This document shows, piece by piece, positions 27,588-35,861 of a DNA stretch of 64,000 nt. Each line of letters starts with the position of its first letter. The first letter of the stretch is position 1. Below the pieces are notes generated by a model that had not been told where the DNA came from, did not search any database, and was given only the letters and a program-made list of their open reading frames with translations. Source of the DNA: CAVXFL01 sp963761015 (GTDB taxonomy: Bacteria > Pseudomonadota > Alphaproteobacteria > Acetobacterales > Acetobacteraceae); NCBI GenBank assembly GCA_963761015.1, contig CAVXFL010000011.1:124001-188000 (forward strand), written 5' to 3'. Made by a program: the position numbers and the translations under genes.

Positions 27588-29407
27588 AGCAGCACCCGCG
27601 CCCCGGCGCGGGCCGGCCAGGCGGCGGCCCGACCCGGCCGTCCGCGCAACAGCGCGGTGGTGCGAACGAACGAATTGACTGTGGCGTGCAGGGCGAGAAA
27701 CCGATCGAGCACGGCGGCGAGCACGTAGAGCCCAGCGGTCGGCCAGGCGCGCTGGTCGAATTCGAGCGTCACGTCGAGGCCGCGGCAGAACGCCCCGGCG
27801 CGCGCACCCGGCACGCGCGCGGCGCCCGGCTTGGCCGATACCGCGAGCAGGCCCTCGATCGCGGCGCGCGTCTCGGCCGAATCCCGCAAATCATAGAGCC
27901 GCAACACCTCCTTAAGCGCCTGCGCCCCTTCCTCGCCGCCGGTGACGGAGAGATGGCCGAGCGAGAGGTGCGAGACGAGCCGCCAGAATCCACGCTCGCG
28001 CAATCGCGGCCGGAGCGTCGGCGTCGGCGCGGTGAGGCACACGACGCGGCTGACCGCCGCCGCGCCCTCCACGAGCCGCAGCCGCGGATGGCCGCCGCCG
28101 AACGGCAGATCGGCCGGCAAGTCGCGGTTCAAGCACGTCGCGTCGATGGACAGGACGGCGTCGGCCGGCCGCTCCGGGTCGAACTCCGGATCGTGGGGCG
28201 CCACGAACACCTCGGTCCCGCCGAGCGCGCCGTCGTTGCCGCGCCGAACCGTGTGGTAGAATCCGCCCGGCGTTTCCGCCTCGGGGTCGCCGTGGGTCAG
28301 GCGGTAGAAGCTGCGCCAGGGCCGGTGCGAGCCGTCCGGCCGGGTCTCGCGAACCCGCTCCAGGCTCCAGATTTCCAGCGCCGCCGGGCGGCGGGCGTCC
28401 GGCACGACGCGGTACTCGATATCCGTCTGCGCGAGCGCGACCGGCTCGCAGCGCTGCGGGAACAGGTTGACCACCGGCGTGCAGCCGAGCGCCAGGGCAT
28501 CGGCGTCGACCGCGCGCTCCAGCTCGGGGAGGGTCCGGTCGAGATAGACGAACACCTCCAGCCGGTTGCCGCCCGACACCATGGTTTTCGCGTCAATGCC
28601 GGCGAGGTCGAGAAACAGGAATTTTTCCGGGAACGCGAAGTATTCGGTGAGCAGGCGGAACCCGGAGAAGCTCCGCCGCGGCCAGGGCAGCAGCGCCTCC
28701 TCCGGCTCGAACCCGACCGGCTGGAGGACGTCGCGCGAGACGATGATCGGCGCGGGATCGTTCGGGCCGTCGGCGAAGGCCACCGAAACGGCGTTGCAGC
28801 ACAGCAGTTCATAGAGCGGGGCCGCCGCGTTGCCGGACCCGCGCAGGAAGAAGCGCAGCTTGTCCACGCCCAATTGCGCGAAGGTCGCTTCCGGGTTGGC
28901 GCATTTCAGCGTGATGCGCAGCACGCCGACGGCGCCGGCCGCCTGCGGATTGGCCGGCGCGGCGAGCGGCAGCCCCGACAAGCGGACGTTCTCGATGACG
29001 ACCGGCCAGAGGGTCAGCGGATAGGCGGTGCGGAAGCGGCAGGTTTCGCCGCGCACCGGCTCGGTATCCAGCGCGAGCCCCGGAGCGATCTGGGTGGGCA
29101 CGAGCAGATCGGGCTGGCTGTGGAACTGCACGATAGCGCAGGACGGTACCGGCGCCAGATAGTGCGGATAAAGCACCCCAAGCAGCGCATCCGTCAGCTC
29201 CGGGAACTCGTCGTCCAGGCGGTGATGCACGCGTCCGGCCAGGAACGCCACGCCTTCCAGCAGGCGCTCCACGTGCGGATCGTCGACCGCGTCCGGCGCC
29301 AGCCGTAGCCGGCCGGCGATCTTCGGGTGCGCCTCGGCGAACTCGGCGGCCAACCGCCTGAGCGCCCGCAGCTCCCGATCGTAATAAGGCAGCAGCGCGT
29401 CAGACAT
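27584..29407 (-). CDS. tssF: T6SS baseplate subunit TssF (ImpG)
   Basis: A 607-residue TssF with the standard start: MSDALLPYYDRELRALRRLAAEFAEAHPKIAGRLRL. The conserved HVERLLEGVAFLAGRVHHRLDDEFPEL segment follows at about residue 49, and the C-terminal block CRGLDVTLEFDQRA lies near the end. Frame and length are normal. It overlaps tssE by 8 bases and tssG by 4, an arrangement typical of translational coupling in the imp cluster. Confidence 0.95.
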   Translation of the reverse strand: MSDALLPYYDRELRALRRLAAEFAEAHPKIAGRLRLAPDAVDDPHVERLLEGVAFLAGRVHHRLDDEFPELTDALLGVLYPHYLAPVPSCAIVQFHSQPDLLVPTQIAPGLALDTEPVRGETCRFRTAYPLTLWPVVIENVRLSGLPLAAPANPQAAGAVGVLRITLKCANPEATFAQLGVDKLRFFLRGSGNAAAPLYELLCCNAVSVAFADGPNDPAPIIVSRDVLQPVGFEPEEALLPWPRRSFSGFRLLTEYFAFPEKFLFLDLAGIDAKTMVSGGNRLEVFVYLDRTLPELERAVDADALALGCTPVVNLFPQRCEPVALAQTDIEYRVVPDARRPAALEIWSLERVRETRPDGSHRPWRSFYRLTHGDPEAETPGGFYHTVRRGNDGALGGTEVFVAPHDPEFDPERPADAVLSIDATCLNRDLPADLPFGGGHPRLRLVEGAAAVSRVVCLTAPTPTLRPRLRERGFWRLVSHLSLGHLSVTGGEEGAQALKEVLRLYDLRDSAETRAAIEGLLAVSAKPGAARVPGARAGAFCRGLDVTLEFDQRAWPTAGLYVLAAVLDRFLALHATVNSFVRTTALLRGRPGRAAAWPARAGARVLL

Positions 29408-29921
29408 CGTCGCGGGAGCGTACCGTCGCCTCGGCGGTGGACGGGTCGATCAACGTGTCGAACGCGATCGGCTCGGGCGCCGGCTCGGCGTGCAGCAGCG
29501 CCTCGATCCTGAGCCGCAACGTCGCGTCCTGCGGGTCCGCCCGTTCATGCGGCGAGACGCGCACGCTGACGAAGCGCGGCTCGAACAGCCGGATGATTTC
29601 CTCGATTTCCGCGCACAGCCGCTCGCGGTCGCGCGCGTCGGTGACGCCGCCGAGCGTGAAGTCGGGCACGCCGAAGGCGAGCGGCGAGACGTTCAGCTCG
29701 CTATACCCGCTCGGCCAGGAGCGCCAGCGCCGCCGCGCGTTCAACAGCGCCTCCAGGTCGCGCCGCACCCCGCGACGCAGCGCCGCCATCGCCTCGGCCG
29801 CCGAGAGCGGCCGGTCCTGCTCGGCATCGGGCGCGTCGTCGATCAGCCGGTCGAGCAGCGGCAATTGCGCGCGGTGCGCGTCGCCCCTTCCCCCCTCGCG
29901 CCGGTTCGACGATCCGCTCAT
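29400..29921 (-). CDS. tssE: T6SS baseplate protein TssE (gp25-like, ImpF)
   Basis: A 173-residue TssE of the T4 gp25 lysozyme-like fold. Visible features are PLLDRLIDDAPD at the N-terminus, a VRRDLEALLNARRRW segment, YSELNVSPLAFGVPDFT, and IRLFEPRFVSVRV, the expected EPR core motif. The ATG at 29921 overlaps the tagJ stop (ATGA), so it is preferred over 29960. Confidence 0.93.
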   Translation of the reverse strand: MSGSSNRREGGRGDAHRAQLPLLDRLIDDAPDAEQDRPLSAAEAMAALRRGVRRDLEALLNARRRWRSWPSGYSELNVSPLAFGVPDFTLGGVTDARDRERLCAEIEEIIRLFEPRFVSVRVSPHERADPQDATLRLRIEALLHAEPAPEPIAFDTLIDPSTAEATVRSRDDV

Positions 29922-30724
29922 TCGCCGAAGGTGAGCGCGCCGAGATCCATGATGCCGCAATCCTCCTCGCCCACCAGGAAGACCCGCTGCCCGATGCCGC
30001 GAACCGGACCGTCGTCGTCTTGTCGCCAGTCGGTTGCGCGCCCGAGCCGGTAGTCGTCGGCCAGATCGGGATCGTCGTTGCCGTAGATCGCCGGCAGATA
30101 GACGACGCCGTCGGGCCCCTCGCGCACCGACATGCTGGCCCGGCGCCAGACCAGATCGCGCGGCCGGCGCGGTGGCTCGAACTCGACGCTGGCGACCCGC
30201 TCGGTCGGGATCCAGTAGTATTTGCCGGTCGTGGTCAGCACCTCGAAGAATCCGGCGCAGAGATCGTCGATGTCGCGGAAGTCGTCGAACGCGGTCTCGC
30301 CGGCGCGGCCCGCCGCGCGCGGGCGCAACAGCTCCGCCTCGTTGGCGCGCTGGCCGGCCGCCGCGACATCGCCCGCCCGCAGAGCGACGAGCGCCGCCAG
30401 CGTTTCGCGCATGCTCGGCGTCGGCTCGCCGAGGAATTCCGGAATTCGACCGTCCCGGCGCAACTGCCGGCGCGCCATGTCGGCGCGTATCAACTGGCGG
30501 AACTCCGCGACCACGACCGCCGCCGACGGCTCCGCTTCCGAGGCGGCGTCGAGAATGACGTCGGCGCGTTCCAGATTGCCCGACAGCACCAGCAACTCCG
30601 CCAGCAGCACCCGCGCGCCCAGATCGCCCGGCGCCTTGCGCACGGCGAGATTGGCCTGGTCGATCGCCGGGGCCAGCTTGCCGGCGCGGAACAAGGCGCC
30701 TGCCGTTTCCTGCGCTTCCGACAT
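29918..30724 (-). CDS. tagJ: T6SS accessory protein TagJ (ImpE/SciE)
   Basis: A 268-residue ImpE-family protein. The N-terminal helical repeat region resembles TPRs (LFRAGKLAPAIDQANLAVRKAPGD), and the C-terminal domain has the signature TTTGKYYWIPTERVASVEFEPPRRPRDLVWRRA. In other bacteria TagJ binds the sheath subunit TssB and ClpV. The ATG at 30724 has GGAGGAAATC upstream and starts 11 bases after the restored tssC2 stop. An apparent fusion with TssC2 comes from a single-base insertion upstream at about 30943. Confidence 0.9.
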   Translation of the reverse strand: MSEAQETAGALFRAGKLAPAIDQANLAVRKAPGDLGARVLLAELLVLSGNLERADVILDAASEAEPSAAVVVAEFRQLIRADMARRQLRRDGRIPEFLGEPTPSMRETLAALVALRAGDVAAAGQRANEAELLRPRAAGRAGETAFDDFRDIDDLCAGFFEVLTTTGKYYWIPTERVASVEFEPPRRPRDLVWRRASMSVREGPDGVVYLPAIYGNDDPDLADDYRLGRATDWRQDDDGPVRGIGQRVFLVGEEDCGIMDLGALTFGE

Positions 30725-30735
30725 GATTTCCTCCG

Positions 30736-32299
30736 CTAGCGTTTCATCCCGGGCGCCGTCAATTCGGTGACCAGGCGGAATGTGGCCGCAAGTCCTTCGA
30801 GCTGAAACTGCGGCTGCAAATGGATGACGCAGCCGTAGACCCCGGGCTTGCCGGGCTGCTCCCGCACCGCGACGCTGGCGCCGACCAGCGGATAACGGGC
30901 CCGCAGCTCGGGACCCGGCGAGGTGCTGACGTTGACGTAGTTCGGTCAGCCAGCCCTGCAGGCGGCGCTCGATATCGTCGGACGTCAGGAAGGCACCGAC
31001 CATTTCGCGGCCGAGCAGTTTCAGCGCGTGCGCGAAGCGGGACACGCACAGCATGGCGCCGATCTGCGCGCTCAGGCGCGCGTTCGCATCGGCCGCCGCC
31101 GCCGTTCTGCCGATGAAGCGCGGCGGCGTTTGCAGGCTGCCAACCGAACCGAACACCGCCTCCTCGCTGAACGGCAGCGCGGAGAGCGGCATCAGCCCGG
31201 CATCGACCAGGCTGCGTTCCTGCCGATCGGTCAGCACCACGTCGAGCGGCGGGCGCGTCCAGACATGATCCGGGTCGGTGTGAAACGGCTCCACCGTGAT
31301 CCCGCCGACGACGCCGCCGCCCAGCCGGTCGATCTCGACGCCGCGCACGTCCGCCGGCCAGCCGTAGGTGGCGAAGGCCCGCGCGACTACCGCGGCGAAG
31401 CCGAACCCGGCGCTCGTCCAGACGCGCGCGCGCACATCGGGCGCGGCCTCGCGATAGCGGAACCCGTCGGCGCGGCCCGGATCGTCGCCCCAGGGTTCGC
31501 GCGCCAGCATGCGCGGCAGCGCGATGGCGACGAAGCGGATATCCTCGCGGCGCGAAAGGCCGCGCCAGCGATCGTATTCGGCGCTGCGGAAGGCCGCCGC
31601 CGGGTCCGCGACCGTGGCCAGTTCCTCGAAACCGTCCACCGCCAGCAGCGCCGGCGACGCCGAGAGGACGGTGGGGGCGAAGGCGGCGGCGGCCACCGCG
31701 GACAGTGACGCCAGCGCCGTCACGTCGTCGGTCGGCGCGCCGGGACCCGGACGATGGCGCACCTCGTGATCGATCACCAGCAAGCCGAACGGTTCGCCGC
31801 CCGGCGTGCCGAACTCGTCCTCGTAAACGCGCCGAAACGTCTGGCTCTGGTCGAATTCCGGCGCGCGCTCCAGGTCGCGGCACAGTTCGGCCCAGGAAAC
31901 GTTCAGCACTTTCGTCTTGGTCTTGGTACCCGGCTCGATGCCGGCGACCAGCCAGCGCAGCCCGCGCCAGCTTCCCTCCAGCCGTTGCAGCCTGGGCGCG
32001 TGCAGCACCGCGTCGAGCTGGACCCCGATCAGCGCGTCGATGTCGGCGATGTCGCGGTCGAGCGCGGTGCGCCAGCGCTCCGGATCGGCGGCGAGCCGCG
32101 CCATCGTCTCCGGGCCGAACCAATGGAACAGCGCAGGCAGGCCGGAATCTGGCTCCGCCAGGAACGCCGCCAGACGCTCGGCGACATCGCGGTGCTTCTG
32201 GCCAAAATAGCGTCCGCCGAGGACGGATTCGCGGAGCGACGGATGCGCCCACGCCTCCGCCGTCCCAGCATGCCGCTCTATGACGCCGGACTCGCTCAC
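30736..32299 (-). CDS. tssC2: Second TssC-like sheath protein (ImpD), frame broken near 30943
   Basis: A TssC paralogue, 520 residues once corrected, longer at its N-terminus than TssC. It shares FDQSQTFRRVYEDEFGTPGGEPFGLLVIDHE, LEGSWRGLRWLV and the C-terminal region NYVNVSTSPGPELRARYPLV. That C-terminal part is seen only after deleting one base from the ACCGAAC at about 30943; the restored frame stops with TAG at 30736-30738. Rhizobium and Agrobacterium imp clusters carry the same tandem pair of TssC-type genes. The role of the second copy in the sheath is not settled. Confidence 0.88.
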
Positions 32300-32363
32300 G
32301 CCGCTGCTCCGCCCGCCCGGTCCGCGACGGCGGCACGGGGCCGCTCGCCGCGAACCGGCTGGC

Positions 32364-33855
32364 TCACGCCTTCTGCGGAATGCGGGCGACCATCCGCATG
32401 CTGGTCGTCAGCTCCTCCATCTGCAGCCACGGCCGCAGATAGGCGATGGCGTTGTACGAGCCGGGCCGTCCTGGGATCTCCCGCACCTCGACCTTCGCCT
32501 CGCGCAACGGATACTTGGCCTTCGTCTCCTGCCCGGCATCCTGGTTCGAGTTGACGTAGTTGGTGATCCAGCGATTGAGCCAGCCCTCGACGTCGCCGGC
32601 TTCCATGAAGCTGCCGATCTTGTCGCGCGCCATCACCTTCAGGTAGTGCGCGAACCGGCTGGTCGCCATGATGTACGGCAGCCGCGCCGAGATGGCGGCG
32701 TTGGCGGTCGCTTCCGGCCGGTCGTATTTCTTCGGCTTCTGCACCGTCTGCGCGCCAAAGAACACCGCGTAGTCGGTGTTGCGGTAATGGCAGAGCGGCA
32801 GGAAGCCCTGGTTCGACAGCTCGAACTCGCGCCGGTCGGTGATGCCGATTTCGGTCGGGCACTTGGTGTCGAGGTCGCCGTCGTCGGACGTGAAGACGTG
32901 GTTCGGCAGATTTTCCACCTTGCCGCCGCCCTCGGCGCCGCGGATGGCGACACAGAAGCCGTATTTGGCGAAGGCGTCGGTCAGCCGCGTGCCCATCACG
33001 AAGGCCGCGTTCATCCAGCAATACTGGTCGTGGTTCATCGGCTTGGCGGCGCCGGCCTCGTCATACGGCGCCTCCTCGTAGCCGAACTCATCGATCGGCT
33101 TGGTGTTGGCGCCGTACGGCAAGCGCGCGATCACCCGCGGCATGACCAGCGACACGAATCGCGCATCCTCGCTGTCGCGGAAGCTGCGCCACTTCGTGTA
33201 TTCCTGCGTGTCGAAGATCTTCGCAAGATCGCGCGGCCGCGACAACTCGGTCCAGCTTTCGAAGCCGAACATGTTCGCGTGCGCCGCCGAGATGAACGGC
33301 GCGAAGGCCGCGGCCGAGACGTTCGAGATCAGCCGCAGCGTGTCCACGTCGTCCGGATGGTTGGTCCATTCGTAGTCGCCGATCAGGGCCGCGTACGGCT
33401 CGCCGCCCGGCGTGCCGAATTCGTTCTCGTAGATCTTCTTGAACAGCTGGCTTTGATCGAACTCGACGGCGCGGGTCAGGTCGCGGTTCAAATCGCGCTT
33501 GGTCGCGTTCAGCACCCGCAGCTTCAGTTGCGTGCCGGTTTCGCTGTTCATGACCAGGTGGTGCAGGCCGCGCCAGGATCCTTCCAGCTTCAGGAACTTC
33601 TCGTGGTGCATCACCTCGTTGAGCTGCGCCGAAACCTTGCGATCGATGGCGGCGATGGCGCGGTCGAAAGTGCGCGACAGGTTCTTGTCGAAGGTGACGG
33701 TGCCGCTCAGCGCCTCCTCGACCAGCGTCTTGACCAGTTCCTGGGCGCGATCGGGCGCCGTCTGCTTGGTCGCCGCGACCACCTGATCGAGGAACGAGGC
33801 CTGCTCGGCGGTCGTGGCGGCGGCGGGGGCGGCGGGCGGCTTCGGTTCCGGACAT
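32364..33855 (-). CDS. tssC: T6SS sheath large subunit TssC (ImpC/VipB), frame broken near 33848
   Basis: The large contractile-sheath subunit, 496 residues when corrected. Motifs include LEGSWRGLHHLVMNSETGT, FDQSQLFKKIYENEFGTPGGEPY and MATSRFAHYLKVMARDKIGS, with a normal C-terminus RMVARIPQKA. The ATG at 33855 follows AGGAGG overlapping the tssB stop, but the reading frame from it is one base out. Removing one base from TCCGGAACC gives MSEPKPPAAPAAATTAEQ, the usual start. Otherwise the only start is a GTG at 33782 with no upstream signal. It pairs with TssB. Confidence 0.93.
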
Positions 33856-33858
33856 GGA

Positions 33859-34368
33859 TCAGCCCTCCTGCTTGCCGAGGCCGAGTTGGCTCGACAGCGA
33901 CTTCAGCTCGGCTTCGTTCTGCAAAACCTGCTCGAGCAGGCCCTCCAACTCGTCCGAACGGTCCACCTTGCTCATCAGGTCGCGCAGCTTGTTGCGCGTC
34001 TCCAACAGCGCCTTCAGCGCCGGAATCTGCTCGGCCACGCGCGCCGGCTCGAAGTCGTCGATCGAGTTGAACTTCAGGTTCATCGACATCTGGCTGCCGT
34101 CGCCCGCCAGCGTATTGTCCACCTTGAGGTTCAGCCCCGGCGTCATGCGCGCCATGACGTCGTTAAAGTTGTCGCGGTCGATCTGGATGAACTTGCGGTC
34201 CGCCAGCGGACGCAAGGGCTGCGTCGGATCACCCGAGAAGTCGCCGAGGATGCCCATGACGAACGGCAGCTCCCGTTCGAGCATCGCGCCTTCGGTTTCG
34301 ACCTCGTAAGTGATATGAACGCGCGGCTTGCGCACGCGATTCAGCTTGTCGTGAACGCTGGCACTCAT
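33859..34368 (-). CDS. tssB: T6SS sheath small subunit TssB (ImpB/VipA)
   Basis: A 169-residue TssB, intact. The core reads PRVHITYEVETEGAMLERELPFVMGILGDFSGDPTQPL within residues 15-52, followed by RKFIQIDRDNF and VDNTLAGDGSQMSMNLKFNS. The C-terminal helix ELEGLLEQVLQNEAELKSLS pairs with TssC. The start is preceded by AGGGGGTGATC. A gap of 181 bases separates it from upstream tssA, where no gene and no clear signal was found; a separate promoter is possible. Confidence 0.96.
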   Translation of the reverse strand: MSASVHDKLNRVRKPRVHITYEVETEGAMLERELPFVMGILGDFSGDPTQPLRPLADRKFIQIDRDNFNDVMARMTPGLNLKVDNTLAGDGSQMSMNLKFNSIDDFEPARVAEQIPALKALLETRNKLRDLMSKVDRSDELEGLLEQVLQNEAELKSLSSQLGLGKQEG

Positions 34369-34549
34369 GGCCGATCACCCCCTGTCCATGCTGCCCGGCG
34401 CGGCATCCTGACCGTCAGCGGAATTGGCACGCAGCCGAAACCGCCGGAGCCCTGCCAGGACTAATCTGGAAATACTACTCGTCCGCGGCAAAGCCGGTCA
34501 ATGTCCTCTTGCGGCAATTCCGGGTCTTGGCGTGGCGAGTCCGGGCGAG

Positions 34550-35686
34550 CTACTCCGGTTCGGCCGCCTTGATGCCGAGCGACGTCTGAATTGCGGTGCG
34601 CGTGGCCACGTCCGGCACGATCTCCTCCAGCAGTTGCGGCCAGCTCATGCGCCCGCGCCGGACCGCCTCCGCCAGCGTGTAGGCCAGCGGCGAATGCGGC
34701 TCGGTCGCGCGAAAGTATTCCGCGATGCGCGTGAGTTCGTGGAGCATGTCGTCCCGCGTCGCGCCATCGCCCCGGCCGAAGGCGACGGACCCCGCTTCCG
34801 CCGTTCGGGGCGCGGATTGCATCGCGCCCGCGCTGGCGGCGCCCGGCCCGGATGTCGCATCCGCGGCGGAGGCCGGGGCGTATTTCGCGGCGACGCTTTC
34901 GATCTGTTGGAGCAAATCGCGAATGCGACTGGTCGGTGGAGAATCCGCGCCGGCTTTGGCGTCGAGCAGGTCGCTCATCGCCTGCCACGCCCGCAACGCC
35001 GCCGCCGCTTCGTCGCGCAGGCTCGCCAGCCGCTCCGCTCCGGCGGTGCGTGCCTCGCTCTCCATCTGCTCGAAGGGAACCGCGCCCGCTTGCAGCCGTG
35101 CCTCGAGTCTGGCCGGGTCGCCGATCGTCGCCAGTTCCGCGGATTGCTCGTATTGCCAGAACGCGAAATTGCTGCCGTCCATGCGCGCCCATAGCGGGAG
35201 TTTTCGTAACGGCTGCATCAGGGTGCCGTCGCCGCCCAGCCCGTTCAGCCCCGCCACCGGCGCGACGCGCGTGGCGATGCCGTCCTCGTCGGGTACCGGA
35301 TACAGGTTCTCGTCCCAGAACGCGTCGGCGAGGCCGCCGATCAGTTGCGCCCCGCCGGTCAGCCCGCGGAGCCCCTCGATGCGCACCAGCGCCTCGGTGA
35401 GCCACGCGGCGACCTCGAGGTCCTTGGTCTGCTCCGCCAGTACCTTGGTGGCCAGATCGCGAACGGTGCGCCACTGAGATGGAACCCCGGCATCCGGCCC
35501 GCCCGCCAATTCGGAATCCGGCGCATCCGCCGCACGTTCGGCCGCGCGCGCCTCGGCCCTTGCATCCCGCAGGCGATAGTAGGGCGATTGCGGCGAGAAG
35601 TCCTCGCGCAGATCGACGCCCGCCGGCGCCTCGCCTGGTATCGGCGCGAGCAGTGCGTCGAGATCGAAGCCTTCCGGCAAATCCAT
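34550..35686 (-). CDS. tssA: T6SS cap/assembly protein TssA (ImpA)
   Basis: A 378-residue ImpA-domain protein. The N-terminal domain begins DLPEGFDLDALLAPIPGEAPAGVDLRED with the family YYRLRDARAEARAAER block, then LATKVLAEQTKDLEVAAWLTEAL and FWDENLYPVPDEDG. The C-terminal part has HELTRIAEYFRATEPHSPLAYTL and an SWPQLLEEIVPD motif. TssA positions baseplate and sheath assembly. The ATG at 35686 follows a GGGGGAGA site. It diverges from clpV over a 175-base shared control region. Confidence 0.95.
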   Translation of the reverse strand: MDLPEGFDLDALLAPIPGEAPAGVDLREDFSPQSPYYRLRDARAEARAAERAADAPDSELAGGPDAGVPSQWRTVRDLATKVLAEQTKDLEVAAWLTEALVRIEGLRGLTGGAQLIGGLADAFWDENLYPVPDEDGIATRVAPVAGLNGLGGDGTLMQPLRKLPLWARMDGSNFAFWQYEQSAELATIGDPARLEARLQAGAVPFEQMESEARTAGAERLASLRDEAAAALRAWQAMSDLLDAKAGADSPPTSRIRDLLQQIESVAAKYAPASAADATSGPGAASAGAMQSAPRTAEAGSVAFGRGDGATRDDMLHELTRIAEYFRATEPHSPLAYTLAEAVRRGRMSWPQLLEEIVPDVATRTAIQTSLGIKAAEPE

Positions 35687-35861
35687 CGTGTGTCTCCCCC
35701 AGCCGGCATTTACCCGACGCGGCCGTCCGCGTCACGCCGCGCGGCGTCGCCGCTATTGCGCGTTTGCTTGGACAATCCAGCCGTGCAACCATAGCCGCGG
35801 CCGAACTGTCGATAGGCAAGCCCGGGAACTCCTTCCGCGGGCATTTCGACAGGCGGAGGGT
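35687..35861. promoter_or_regulatory. Divergent tssA/clpV control region
   Basis: The 175 bases between the tssA and clpV start codons must drive both T6SS arms. A weak sigma-70-like pair for the clpV side is TTGGAC at 35768-35773 and ATAGCC at 35791-35796, 17 bases apart. No sigma-54 (GG-N10-GC type) or FNR-type site was recognised. Confidence 0.3.

Noticed and set aside
34369..34549. Possible small gene between tssB and tssA
   Set aside because: Only antisense or shadow frames are present; no ribosome site and no conserved sequence.
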